Source: a virus. From it: a DNA stretch of 38,769 nucleotides. Below are positions 21,605 through 30,100 of this stretch, piece by piece. The translations under genes and the position numbers were made by a program. Below the pieces are notes generated by a model. That model had not been told where the DNA came from, did no database searches, and saw nothing but the letters and a program-made list of their open reading frames with translations. The stretch covers positions 1 through 38,769 of the IMG/VR virus record IMGVR_UViG_3300022745_000090; one strand, 5' to 3'. The stretch's first letter is position 1. Each line of letters begins with the position of its first letter.

Positions 21605-22029
21605 AGCCGATCAAGATCAAAACGCCGAACTTCCGCCGCGCTACCATCGGCGAAGTGCTCACCTGGGCAGCAAGCGTCAACGGCATCGTCAAAGGCCCGC
21701 GAAAGCAGAAAGTTGTCACCGAGGCGCTGGCTAACATCTCCCAGCTTTCACGCATCGCCAGCATGTCGTGGTTTGGACGCAAGTGGGCGCTTAAAGCACT
21801 GGAAAGCATCGACAAGATTGGCGTGACCGAAGATGTCGGCACTGACTTTGGCGAGCTTCCAACGGGCTTGAACCGCATGGGGATTGTCGCGGAAGTCCTT
21901 GGTTTGACCGTGCTCAAGATCAACAAGCGTGTTGTCATCACGCCGCTGAAAAAGGCCAGTGATGCCCGCATGGTGTCCGACCTTCCACCGGAGGAGCGAG
22001 GCTTGAGCAGCCCGTTGTTGCCGCTATGA
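21601..22029 (+). CDS. Hypothetical protein, basic
   Basis: 142 residues, beginning MKPIKIKTPNFRRATIGEVL. Helical and basic with a hydrophobic stretch GIVAEVLGLTVLKI. Coupled by ATGA to the RuvC-like gene. It could be a partner of the replication/recombination genes, but nothing decides it. Confidence 0.7.
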   Translation: MKPIKIKTPNFRRATIGEVLTWAASVNGIVKGPRKQKVVTEALANISQLSRIASMSWFGRKWALKALESIDKIGVTEDVGTDFGELPTGLNRMGIVAEVLGLTVLKINKRVVITPLKKASDARMVSDLPPEERGLSSPLLPL

Positions 22030-22493
22030 ACAGTCTGAGCATAGGTCTTGATCCGGGGGCATCTGGGGGAATCGCATTTATTCCAGATAACCTTCCAGCG
22101 AAAGCTTGGACCGTGAAGATGCCGGAGACGCTGGCAGATTTGTGGGAGATTGTAAATGAGCACAATCCTGCTGAAAGACTTCGCCATTATGACGAGGTAA
22201 CATCGGTTCATGCCTGCCTCGAAAAGGTGCATAGTATGCCTGGCCAAGGGGTTGCCTCTTCGTTCAAGTTCGGCCAAGGATTCGGCGGTCTTGAAATGGC
22301 GCTCACTGCTGCCAAGATTCCATGCACTTACGTCACTCCGCAAAAGTGGCAGAAGGAGCTTGGATGCTTGACTGGCGGTAATAAGAACATCAGCAAAAGT
22401 CGTGCCCAGCAGCTTTTCCCACATATTAAGGTTACGCATGCGATTGCCGATGCGTTGCTCATCGCTGAATACTGCCGGAGGACAAACCCATGA
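22026..22493 (+). CDS. RuvC-like Holliday-junction resolvase
   Basis: 155 residues with the RNase H-type resolvase signature: D9 in IGLDPGASGGIA, E66 in ACLEKVHSMPGQG, and D142 with H138 in VTHAIADALLIAEY. These are the acidic residues that bind two metal ions in RuvC-type enzymes. Predicted to cut branched DNA formed during phage replication and recombination, before packaging. ATGA overlaps on both sides. Confidence 0.88.
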   Translation: MNSLSIGLDPGASGGIAFIPDNLPAKAWTVKMPETLADLWEIVNEHNPAERLRHYDEVTSVHACLEKVHSMPGQGVASSFKFGQGFGGLEMALTAAKIPCTYVTPQKWQKELGCLTGGNKNISKSRAQQLFPHIKVTHAIADALLIAEYCRRTNP

Positions 22494-22720
22494 CCACTAT
22501 CAACCCAAGAACGCCCGCTGAAGTTCTACGCTTCCAAAAAGGCACTCCGACACAGTTGAAAGCCATCGAGCAAGCAGGCGCTGAACTTAGCCAAATGCTA
22601 AACCGTTGCGCTGACGCAATGTTTGAATACGAGTTCGTTCTTGGCTTTGCGGCCAAGTCCTCACACAAGGCTGTTGCAAAAGCAGCTAAGCAAGTCCTCG
22701 AAAAACATCGCATTAAATGA
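22490..22720 (+). CDS. Small helical hypothetical protein
   Basis: 76 residues beginning MTTINPRTPAEVLRFQKG. It is mostly helical with an aromatic middle (DAMFEYEFVLGFA) and a Lys-rich end. Coupled to both neighbours. Function unknown. Confidence 0.72.
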   Translation: MTTINPRTPAEVLRFQKGTPTQLKAIEQAGAELSQMLNRCADAMFEYEFVLGFAAKSSHKAVAKAAKQVLEKHRIK

Positions 22721-22875
22721 CCACCTGGATTTCAGCGCCCGATCCGAAAACACCGGGCCATTGGCAGATCGTCACCTCCGCAGGACAGACAGTTGTTTAC
22801 GGCCTTACGAAACTAGATGCGGAGAACTTCGTTGAGCAGCGCAACAAGGAGCAAAAGAAGAAAGGCAAGAAATGA
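22717..22875 (+). CDS. Small basic hypothetical protein
   Basis: 52 residues. A beta-rich N-terminus (WISAPDPKTPGHWQIVTSAG) precedes a helix ending in KKGKK. ATGA-coupled on both sides. Function unknown. Confidence 0.7.
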   Translation: MTTWISAPDPKTPGHWQIVTSAGQTVVYGLTKLDAENFVEQRNKEQKKKGKK

Positions 22876-23066
22876 ACCGCATGATCCCTTCCCACTGCCC
22901 CAAATGTAACACCGACTTCAAAGGCAGCCCTATACCGCAGGAATCCATTGATCGTGGCCTATATGGCAATGAAACGCATTACAGCCGAGTTATCGGAGGA
23001 GGGTATGACGGCATCAGCGAGTGGCAGTGTCCTGATTGCCACCACACATGGAAACGCGAATTATGA
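22872..23066 (+). CDS. Small zinc-ribbon protein
   Basis: 64 residues. Two C-x2-C pairs, HCPKCNTDF near the start and WQCPDCHHTW near the end, with a His just after the second. This is a typical four-ligand zinc ribbon for nucleic acid or protein contact. Coupled by ATGA. Confidence 0.78.
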   Translation: MNRMIPSHCPKCNTDFKGSPIPQESIDRGLYGNETHYSRVIGGGYDGISEWQCPDCHHTWKREL

Positions 23067-23524
23067 ACGACACCCCAGAAACAGACGCTCAGTTCAAGTT
23101 GTTCTCCGAGGGCGACATCGAGCGCAGCAACCCCTTGGTGAGCGCGGATTTCGCCCGAAAGCTTGAGCGGGAGAGGGATAAAGCGCGTCAAAAAGCAGAA
23201 CAATGCTGCCGAGATTGGGCCGATGATGACACTCGCGTCAAGGAAATCGCCAAAGGCGCAGGCATCGACGTTGAAGCGGATGCCGAGAACGACGGTTATT
23301 TCCGAACGGTGATTGACGTGGCTGAACGCATGGCAGAGCGCATCGAAAACCTAGAAGCGGCTACTATCCACTCCTGCGGAACCACATGCCAGCGTCCGGC
23401 TTGCAAAATGAGGCGCGAACGTGATGAAGCGCGAGAAGATGCGGAGAGGCTGTATGCCTGCTTGAACAGCGGCCATGACCAAGCCCTTCGTTTGCACGAG
23501 GCGCTTGTGGAGAAGTATTGGTGA
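23063..23524 (+). CDS. Hypothetical protein with coiled coil
   Basis: 153 residues. The start MNDTPETDAQFKLFSEG and the following FARKLERERDKARQKAEQ are typical of a widespread small phage protein. A long coiled coil follows, with a Cys-containing segment (HSCGTTCQRPACKM) in the second half. Function unknown. Confidence 0.78.
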   Translation: MNDTPETDAQFKLFSEGDIERSNPLVSADFARKLERERDKARQKAEQCCRDWADDDTRVKEIAKGAGIDVEADAENDGYFRTVIDVAERMAERIENLEAATIHSCGTTCQRPACKMRRERDEAREDAERLYACLNSGHDQALRLHEALVEKYW

Positions 23525-23571
23525 AATCCTGTTGACCTGGACAATGAGATAAATTACTCTTACTCAGAACC

Positions 23572-23596
23572 AAATCATCATTTCGGCTGATGATTT
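23572..23596. promoter_or_regulatory. Perfect 9-bp inverted repeat over the first ATG of the HNH frame
   Basis: AAATCATCA (23572-23580) and TGATGATTT (23588-23596) with a 7-base loop. The ATG at 23590 lies inside the right arm, so RNA pairing would hide it. It may be an operator, a weak terminator for the genes upstream, or a translation block. Confidence 0.5.
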
Positions 23597-24207
23597 ACTC
23601 GGAAAATCTTCCCTCTCATGCCATAACCGTTCGCGGAAGTGGGCCGAACATGAGGGGGATTTTTACGCCAATGGAACGAAAATCATTAAGCAAGCGACTG
23701 CGATTCTCAATCTTCACCAGAGATGGATACACTTGCAGATATTGTGGAAAGCAGGCTGGCGATGTCATTTTACACATAGATCATATTATCCCGGTATCGA
23801 AAGGAGGGACGAATGATGAATCAAATTTGATTACTTCTTGTGTTGATTGCAATTTGGGGAAATCCAATATCGGCATTGATGCGGTAGCCCCAACTGAAAT
23901 GGATCGGTTACGAATGATTCAGGAGGCTTTGGAGCAAAGAACAGCAGCAATGTTTGCGGCTGAGTGTGCTAAAAACAAAATTCAAAGAGAGTCTTCTTTG
24001 GCTGATTTTTGGCGCGATCTGACTGGTAGAGATTCAGTTGATATAGGAACGCTGCATGTCGTAAACAGTTATTTGAGAGAGTACGGAGAAGAGATGGTAT
24101 ATGCTTGGGTGGCAAAGGCTGCTATGTCCTGCAAATGGTCGGATACTGCTATGGGTAAATATATCAGTGGGTGCAAAAGGAAGCACATCGAACAAAATGA
24201 AAATTGA
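23590..24207 (+). CDS. HNH endonuclease
   Basis: 205 residues. The HNH core is clear: FTRDGYTCRYCGKQAGDVIL, HIDHIIPVSKGGTNDESN and the second C-x2-C pair in SCVDCNLGKSN. The C-terminal 100 residues are helical and unfamiliar. Base composition is lower in G+C than the flanks. Starts at 23650 or 23671 are alternatives to the shielded ATG at 23590. Likely a homing-type insertion or a packaging-associated nuclease. Confidence 0.85.
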   Translation: MIYSENLPSHAITVRGSGPNMRGIFTPMERKSLSKRLRFSIFTRDGYTCRYCGKQAGDVILHIDHIIPVSKGGTNDESNLITSCVDCNLGKSNIGIDAVAPTEMDRLRMIQEALEQRTAAMFAAECAKNKIQRESSLADFWRDLTGRDSVDIGTLHVVNSYLREYGEEMVYAWVAKAAMSCKWSDTAMGKYISGCKRKHIEQNEN

Positions 24208-24592
24208 CCCAATCATCAAAACTGCACTCAAGTATAATAGAGCTTTTGAACGTCTCCCCAATGGAGACATCTTGGTTAGATCATCCCATGACGAGCCGGT
24301 TGAGCTTGCACTGAATATTTCTAATAATCCTTGGAATCCAACTTCAGAGCAAATTGAAGTAGCCTCTTGGTTTAATCGGAGGCCAACAACGCCTTGGAGC
24401 AAGAAAGAGACAGTTGCGTGGGCCAACTTGAATGGCGATATGAACTTTTGCAAAGGAGACGATTACGCCGCATTGAAGTGGTATTATACCGAATCGGGCT
24501 GCCCATACCTCCGCAAAGACCTTGGAACCTTATTGAACAATTGGCAGGGTGAAATCGACAGGGCTAAAAACTACGACCCTGACAAGAAATGA
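24197..24592 (+). CDS. Replication-associated hypothetical protein
   Basis: 131 residues from ATG (MKIDPIIKTALKYNRAFERL). The end, DYAALKWYYTESGCPYLRKDLGTLLNNWQGEIDRAK, resembles the C-terminal motif of phage primosome or helicase-loading proteins. It lies directly before DnaB with an ATGA overlap, which supports a helicase-loader-like role. That role is inferred. Confidence 0.74.
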   Translation: MKIDPIIKTALKYNRAFERLPNGDILVRSSHDEPVELALNISNNPWNPTSEQIEVASWFNRRPTTPWSKKETVAWANLNGDMNFCKGDDYAALKWYYTESGCPYLRKDLGTLLNNWQGEIDRAKNYDPDKK

Positions 24593-25986
24593 CCGAACCC
24601 CTCTCAACCGAGGAGCTTCTAGCCTCCCTCAACCGGGCTTTGCCGATGGACTACGACGCGGAGCAATCTGTGCTTTCGTGCCTGCTTCAAAAGCCCTCTT
24701 TGTGCGATGAGCTGCCGCCCTCGGACCTGTTTTACCATCCCGTTTCCAAGATGGTTATTACGGGAATCACAACGGTTGTCGCATCAAGACTGCCGCTTGA
24801 TCCGGTCACGCTGACCCGCGTGCTTCGTGAAGCCGGGAAGTTGGAGATTTGCGGTGGCGCTTTCTACATCTCAAGCCTGCACTCAGGCGGGGAAATGTCG
24901 GCGCTACCGCAGCATTACCACCACTACCTGTCTATCATTTCTGAGAAATTCAAGCTCCGCCAGATGATCGGTGCGCTTGCTTCTGGAATTGCGCATTTGC
25001 AGGCGTTTAAGGAGGCTGATGGCGTTCCTGCCGCTGATGCACTGGCACATTGCTCAAAGCTCGTCTGTGAGGCTGTGAATGATGATGGGAGCAGCGAAAT
25101 GGAATACAAGCCAATCAAGGAGCTGGTGATGCAGGTTTTGGAGGATTCGCAGGCAATGGCCGAGACTGGCAGGAAGATTCCAGGGCTTTCGACCGGCATT
25201 TCTGCCGTGGATGCCATCATGGGCGGCTTGGAAGGTGGTTGTTTGACCGTCGTTTCTGCGGAGTCCAGCGATGGCAAAAGCTCGCTCTGCCGCCAGATGC
25301 TTGAGGCTGTTTGCGAGGAAGGCCATTGCGCCGTCGATTACACCTATGAAATGATGCCCTCCTCCGAGGCTAGGCGCATGCTGTGCTCCCAGGGTAAAAT
25401 CGACTCCAAAAACCTGAAAATGGGACTTTTGACCAAGGGCGAGCAGATGGCGCTTGGCGTTCAGGCCCGCAAAATCTCAGCTTGGGACATGCACATTGTT
25501 GATGCTGCTGGGAAGACCATCGAGCAAATCTGCCGAGACATCGCCCGCAGATCGAAGCGGATGCCAGCGGGCAAGAAACTGGTGGCGCTGATTGATTACA
25601 TCCAGCTTTGTAAGACATCCGCCAAGACAAGCAACCGCGAACGGGAGGTTGCCCACATCACAGCCACCGCGAAGCAATGTGCAAAACTGACGGGCGCTCA
25701 CATCCTCATGCCATCTCAGCAAAACAAGGATGGAGATGTGCGCGAGTCCATGTCAGTAGAGCAGGATAGCGACAATCTGATCCAGATTTTGAAGATCGCC
25801 GACACGAGCAAAAAGCCAGCTTGGAAGAAAGATAAGGAAGCCGACGAGCCTAACAACAAGCGCAAAATCTTCTTCAAGAAGCTCCGAGATGGCGAGCGAT
25901 ACACCTACGTACTCATGGAACTTGTCGGCAGGTTCTTCCGATTTGAGGTTCTGCGGCAGGATGACGACGAATCCCAAGAAGGTTGA
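24589..25986 (+). CDS. DnaB-type replicative helicase
   Basis: 465 residues. The N-terminal DnaB domain (AEQSVLSCLLQKPSLCDEL) precedes the motor domain with Walker A AESSDGKS at 224-231, the catalytic glutamate in DYTYEM (E254) and Walker B LVALIDYIQL at 331-340. A Gln-rich sensor (PSQQN) follows. It is the standard hexameric helicase that unwinds at the phage fork. An Ala in place of the first P-loop Gly is normal for DnaB. Confidence 0.93.
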   Translation: MTEPLSTEELLASLNRALPMDYDAEQSVLSCLLQKPSLCDELPPSDLFYHPVSKMVITGITTVVASRLPLDPVTLTRVLREAGKLEICGGAFYISSLHSGGEMSALPQHYHHYLSIISEKFKLRQMIGALASGIAHLQAFKEADGVPAADALAHCSKLVCEAVNDDGSSEMEYKPIKELVMQVLEDSQAMAETGRKIPGLSTGISAVDAIMGGLEGGCLTVVSAESSDGKSSLCRQMLEAVCEEGHCAVDYTYEMMPSSEARRMLCSQGKIDSKNLKMGLLTKGEQMALGVQARKISAWDMHIVDAAGKTIEQICRDIARRSKRMPAGKKLVALIDYIQLCKTSAKTSNREREVAHITATAKQCAKLTGAHILMPSQQNKDGDVRESMSVEQDSDNLIQILKIADTSKKPAWKKDKEADEPNNKRKIFFKKLRDGERYTYVLMELVGRFFRFEVLRQDDDESQEG

Positions 25987-26020
25987 CGCCCGATGCTTCA
26001 TGCCGTAAAGATGCCCCTTA

Positions 26021-28288
26021 ATGGGCAAGCACGCCAAAGTAAAAGTCAAATACGGCATCTCGTTCAAGCCGATCAAAGACCCAAAAGGTAGGGGAATTAC
26101 CTGCCCCGATTGGTTTATCGAGCGTCAGATTTTGACGCATTACGAGCAGTGCAAAGCCATTAGAACGGCTAGGCTGCTGACTTGGTGTGAGCACTTCTGC
26201 CGCTTGGTGGACATCATTTTCGGCGACCCAAAGGGCATCTGGCCGTTTGAGTGGAACCCGAACGCCATGCGGATTCTCAAGAACTTCCGCAAGCATCACA
26301 TTCTAGCGGTGGCGGGCCATGCGTCGTGCGTTCATGGCTCAACGCGGATTTACAATCCCCAGACCAAGGATTCACCCACCATTCAAGAGCTTTACGAGCG
26401 CAAAGAAGCTCCAATGGTGATGACGCTGAATGGCCCTGTCCAGGCTGAAGTTCCCTTCATCAAGGGGCATCAAGACCTTTACGAACTGGTATTGAGCAAT
26501 GGCGGCAAATTCACATGCACCTTGGGGCATCGTGTTTTAACACCTGATGGCTACAAGACTGTCGCCTCGATTTCTTGCGGAGACTCCCTGCTCGGATACG
26601 ATCCTTCTACCTTGGAAGTCGCCCCTGTGCGTGTGGAGTCCATTACCGGAGTTGGCAAGGATACGTTTTACGACATCCACGTCCCGGTAGAGGAGCATTA
26701 TTTCGCCGAGGGAGGAATCCACCACAACAGCGGCAAAACTCATGCAATGGCCCTGATCGCGGTTATGATGTTCTGGCTTGATCCCAAGAACACCAAGGTT
26801 CTTGTCACCTCCATTACCGCCTCTGCTGCCGCTGGTCGTGTCTGGGGCCATGTGAAGAACTGCTGGACGCACATGGAGGGATTCTTCGGTGCTGCGAACA
26901 TGCCAGGGAAGCTCATCGACTCCAAGAACAAGATTCGCTACGAGAACAACGGTCACAAGGACGAGACTCGCGGGATCGAGCTGGTAGTCGGCGAAAAGTC
27001 TCAGGCCAAGCAATCGGCATCCAAGGTGCAAGGCATCAAGGCTCCAAAACTCATTCTCATGGGCGACGAGTTTGCCGAACTTGAACACAGCCTTGTCAGG
27101 ACGGCGCTCACCAACTTGAAGCGAAATGACGAATTTTGGCTCCTTGGCGCATTTAACCCGACTGACATGTTCGGGCCAGACGGGATCATCAGCCGACCCA
27201 AAAACGGGTGGCATTCCATCACCGAGGACGACGATGAATGGGAAACATACCTAGAAGAATACGGCTATAAAGGCTACTGCATCCGCTTTGACGGTGAGAA
27301 GTCACCGAACATCCTCGCGGGCCACAACAAGCATAAAGGGCTTCTCAAGGTCGAGGACTTGAAGGAAGCGCAATCCCAGGGCGTTCGCACGGCTGCTTAC
27401 TACCAGATGATTCGCGGCTATTGGAGTCCAGTGGGGATGCTTGATGCCATCTACTCCGCTGCTGACATCATCAAGTGGCGTGGCGATGCCAAGGTAACGA
27501 CGTGGATCGAGCCTCCAACGATGGTTGCCGGACTTGACCCTGCTTTCACGCACGGTGGCGACAGGGCGGCTTTGGTCATTGGCCGCGTGGGAATCGCCAT
27601 GTCGGATGCCGGAGTGCGGCAAAAGGTCTTTGAAATCGTCAAAGTTTACTCCCTGGACGAAGACGTTACGAACACATCCATTTCCAAGACAGAATGGGTG
27701 GTGAAGCTCACCAAGGAGAAACTGGCAGAGCACAAGGTTGATGTGAAAAACCTCGCGATTGATGCAACTGGTGGCGGCGATCCATTCTCAGCATTGATTG
27801 CCCGCGACATCGGCATGGGCTTCCTGAATGTGAAGTTCAGCGGGAAGCCATCAGACAAGCCGGTCAGCCGAAATGATCCGCGCAAGGGCCACGAACGCTT
27901 CCGCAACATGGTTTCCGAGCTTTGGTATGTGGGCAAGGAACTGATTCGCTCCGGCCAAATCAAGGGGCTTACCGGCGACATCATGGGCGAAATGGTGGCT
28001 CGAACCTATAAGGAATCCAACGGTCTTGTTTGCGTAGAACCGAAGGATGATATGAAGGCGCGTATTAAGAAATCTCCCGACTTCGCTGACGGATTTTTCC
28101 TCGGACTTCACCTATGCCGCATGCGTCACGGCCTTTCTTCCAACGAAGCCGCCGCTCCAAGGGCTATTTCACGGATGAACTCGACATACTCTCTTTTCCC
28201 GCCGATTGACCTGAACCGCAGGCAGCCGCAGCAGACAGCACCCTCCTATATTGTACTCAACGGGGGCTGGGGCCAAGGAATTGCTTGA
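26021..28288 (+). CDS. Terminase large subunit (TerL) with intein
   Basis: 755 residues, 621 after splicing. ATPase domain: the P-loop is split by the intein and reads GHAS-SGKT when joined. Walker B is LILMGDE at 344-350, and the ATPase coupling motif region is GAFNPTDMFGPDG. Nuclease domain: D506 and D514 in GLDPAFTHGGDRAALVIG, with D581 in AIDATGGGDP. It pumps DNA into proheads and cuts it. Codon use matches its neighbours. It lies on the plus strand beside DnaB, far from TerS. Confidence 0.93.
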   Translation: MGKHAKVKVKYGISFKPIKDPKGRGITCPDWFIERQILTHYEQCKAIRTARLLTWCEHFCRLVDIIFGDPKGIWPFEWNPNAMRILKNFRKHHILAVAGHASCVHGSTRIYNPQTKDSPTIQELYERKEAPMVMTLNGPVQAEVPFIKGHQDLYELVLSNGGKFTCTLGHRVLTPDGYKTVASISCGDSLLGYDPSTLEVAPVRVESITGVGKDTFYDIHVPVEEHYFAEGGIHHNSGKTHAMALIAVMMFWLDPKNTKVLVTSITASAAAGRVWGHVKNCWTHMEGFFGAANMPGKLIDSKNKIRYENNGHKDETRGIELVVGEKSQAKQSASKVQGIKAPKLILMGDEFAELEHSLVRTALTNLKRNDEFWLLGAFNPTDMFGPDGIISRPKNGWHSITEDDDEWETYLEEYGYKGYCIRFDGEKSPNILAGHNKHKGLLKVEDLKEAQSQGVRTAAYYQMIRGYWSPVGMLDAIYSAADIIKWRGDAKVTTWIEPPTMVAGLDPAFTHGGDRAALVIGRVGIAMSDAGVRQKVFEIVKVYSLDEDVTNTSISKTEWVVKLTKEKLAEHKVDVKNLAIDATGGGDPFSALIARDIGMGFLNVKFSGKPSDKPVSRNDPRKGHERFRNMVSELWYVGKELIRSGQIKGLTGDIMGEMVARTYKESNGLVCVEPKDDMKARIKKSPDFADGFFLGLHLCRMRHGLSSNEAAAPRAISRMNSTYSLFPPIDLNRRQPQQTAPSYIVLNGGWGQGIA
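26327..26728 (+). other. Mini-intein in the TerL P-loop
   Basis: 134 residues from Cys (CVHGSTRI) to HHN, followed by Ser+1. Block A is the opening CVHGSTRIY. Block B is FTCTLGHRVLT, with the T-x2-H charge relay. Block F/G is EEHYFAEGGIHHN. There is no LAGLIDADG or HNH endonuclease domain, so it is a mini-intein of minimal size. The insertion splits GHAS from SGKT, the nucleotide-binding loop, so the enzyme is inactive until spliced. Confidence 0.93.
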
Positions 28289-28339
28289 TCTTTACGGTAT
28301 AGAAACGAGATTGAATGATGGAAAACGACGCCACATAAA

Positions 28340-28576
28340 ATGGACTCACTCAAGCTCTACAGGATCACTCTACGCGGGTGCCGAGAATACAAAAACGGCG
28401 TTAGCTGCCATGAAGGCTACGTTGTGGGAAGGTCCACTGATGAGGCTTATTCCAAGCTCCGCGATCAACTTGAAGCAGAAGGTATTGGAACGCCAGAGGA
28501 GCGTGAGCTTAGCTCTCTCCACCTGATCGCCGAAGATGCACCCACCGCCGCCATTGGAACGAGATTGTTTTTATGA
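28340..28576 (+). CDS. Small hypothetical protein
   Basis: 78 residues, beginning MDSLKLYRITLRGCREYKNG. An alpha/beta fold with a hydrophobic end (AIGTRLFL). ATGA overlap with the glycosyltransferase gene that follows. Function unknown. Confidence 0.74.
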   Translation: MDSLKLYRITLRGCREYKNGVSCHEGYVVGRSTDEAYSKLRDQLEAEGIGTPEERELSSLHLIAEDAPTAAIGTRLFL

Positions 28577-29943
28577 AGATTAGCCTGCTGCACGCCACAA
28601 GAGGAAGAGTAGAACAAGCTAAAGCCTGTCAAAAAATGTGGCTGGAACGCGCCGACAACGCGGCAAACATCGAGATTATCACCGCAGTTGATGAGGATGA
28701 CGCTGAATCAATCGCGGCGTTTCCTGATGCTGTGGTGGTGCGTAATTCTATTGGCGGCTGTTGTCCTGCTTATAACGCCGCCGCAGCCAAATCCACGGGC
28801 GACATCCTTATCAATTTGGATGAAGATTGGGATTGCAGCAATGTTAATGGGTGGGACTCCATCATCGAGTCCTTTATGTGTAACGGGGCCGACATTCTCC
28901 ATGTCGGGGACAAGCATCGCAAGGATGACCTCATGTGCCATCAGGTGATTTCCCGTAAATTTTACGAGACGATTGGGTATTTCCATCATCCTCTTTTCAA
29001 GAGCGTGTATTCAGACAATTGGGCCACGACGCTTGCGAAAAATTGGGGTTACGTTGACGCCACAAAGGGCGGCACGGTTGATCTTGGATTTCTTCATAAA
29101 AATCCCTCTCAAAACTACGGAGTAGAAGACGAAGTAGCCCGCATCAGCAACTCCAAAGAACGCTACGCCCACGGCAAGGCTGTTTACGAGCGCCTCTGCA
29201 ACGATCAAGTCGTTCTCGCCTTCACGGCCTACAACCGTCCAGAATACCTGAAGGAATCGCTGGACTCATGGCTGAAAAACGATCTGTCATTGGTGACGAG
29301 CGTGCAATTTTTCATCGAGCCCTCTGAGCGGCTGCCGGAAATCATCCAGGTTATCGACGGCTTTGCCGCACAAAGCGTTGCCCCGGTCATCAAGCATGTG
29401 AATCCTGAGAAGTATGGCGTTCTGCGTAATCCGTGGGAGCTATTCAGGAACCTGTTCGAGTATCAGTTGGCTACTGCTGTCATTTTGGCCGAGGACGATT
29501 TCCTACCATCTAGCGATCTTTTGAGGTTCTTTGAAAGCACCCGCAAACAAGCGCAGCCTAAAACGCTTGCCATCTGCGCCAAAAATGTTGGGCCGAATAG
29601 TGATGAAGACCCGTCCACGTTCACCTACGATGACGGATTTTCAGGGAACATTTGGCTGACATGGGCTGACAAGTGGCGTGACTACTTACGTCATGGGTGG
29701 GATAAAGACTACTCTAGCGGACTTGCGGATGGCACGCCTTCGGGCTTTGACTGGAACATTCATTTGCGAGTGATGCCGCAGAATGGATTGAGATGCTTAG
29801 TCCCCACCGCATCGAGAAGTTGGCACATAGGAGTCCGAGGATGCCACACGACGCCTGAAGGATACAATGAAACGGTGACATGGAATTTTGTGCGTGAAGA
29901 TTATCACGGAGAATACCGAGAAAAAACAGAAGATTTATCTTGA
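28573..29943 (+). CDS. Two-domain glycosyltransferase-like protein
   Basis: 456 residues with two GT-A-like units. The first (about residues 1-200) has LLHATRGRVEQAKACQKMWL and the acidic metal-binding motif LDEDWD. The second (about 210-450) begins AFTAYNRPEYLKESLDSW and has a second acidic motif in VILAEDDFLPSSD, resembling GNT-I/GT13-type enzymes. Predicted to transfer sugars from nucleotide donors, perhaps to virion proteins or host glycans. Substrates unknown. Confidence 0.82.
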   Translation: MKISLLHATRGRVEQAKACQKMWLERADNAANIEIITAVDEDDAESIAAFPDAVVVRNSIGGCCPAYNAAAAKSTGDILINLDEDWDCSNVNGWDSIIESFMCNGADILHVGDKHRKDDLMCHQVISRKFYETIGYFHHPLFKSVYSDNWATTLAKNWGYVDATKGGTVDLGFLHKNPSQNYGVEDEVARISNSKERYAHGKAVYERLCNDQVVLAFTAYNRPEYLKESLDSWLKNDLSLVTSVQFFIEPSERLPEIIQVIDGFAAQSVAPVIKHVNPEKYGVLRNPWELFRNLFEYQLATAVILAEDDFLPSSDLLRFFESTRKQAQPKTLAICAKNVGPNSDEDPSTFTYDDGFSGNIWLTWADKWRDYLRHGWDKDYSSGLADGTPSGFDWNIHLRVMPQNGLRCLVPTASRSWHIGVRGCHTTPEGYNETVTWNFVREDYHGEYREKTEDLS

Positions 29944-29967
29944 TAACCCAATCATAATATCCTAAGC

Positions 29968-30099
29968 ATGAAAAATGGAAGCTATCAACACGCCTCAAGG
30001 GCTGGCAAAATCGGCGGAAAATCTACTTCTGATAAGAAAAAAACGGCAAGCAGAATTAACGGCAAAAAGGGTGGCAGACCGAAGAAAAAACACAGCTAA
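29968..30099 (+). CDS. Small basic protein with GKKGGRP motif
   Basis: 43 residues: GKIGGKSTSDKKKTASRING followed by KKGGRPKKKHS. This is a recurrent small Lys/Gly-rich phage protein and is strongly basic. It overlaps in another frame with the apparent N-terminus of the HNH frame at 29975, which is thus judged false. Probably nucleic-acid binding. Confidence 0.68.
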   Translation: MKNGSYQHASRAGKIGGKSTSDKKKTASRINGKKGGRPKKKHS

Positions 30100-30100
30100 C

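Noticed and set aside
24034-24453. Minus-strand frame across the HNH and 24197 genes.
   Set aside because: It is the shadow of two well-supported plus-strand genes with motifs.
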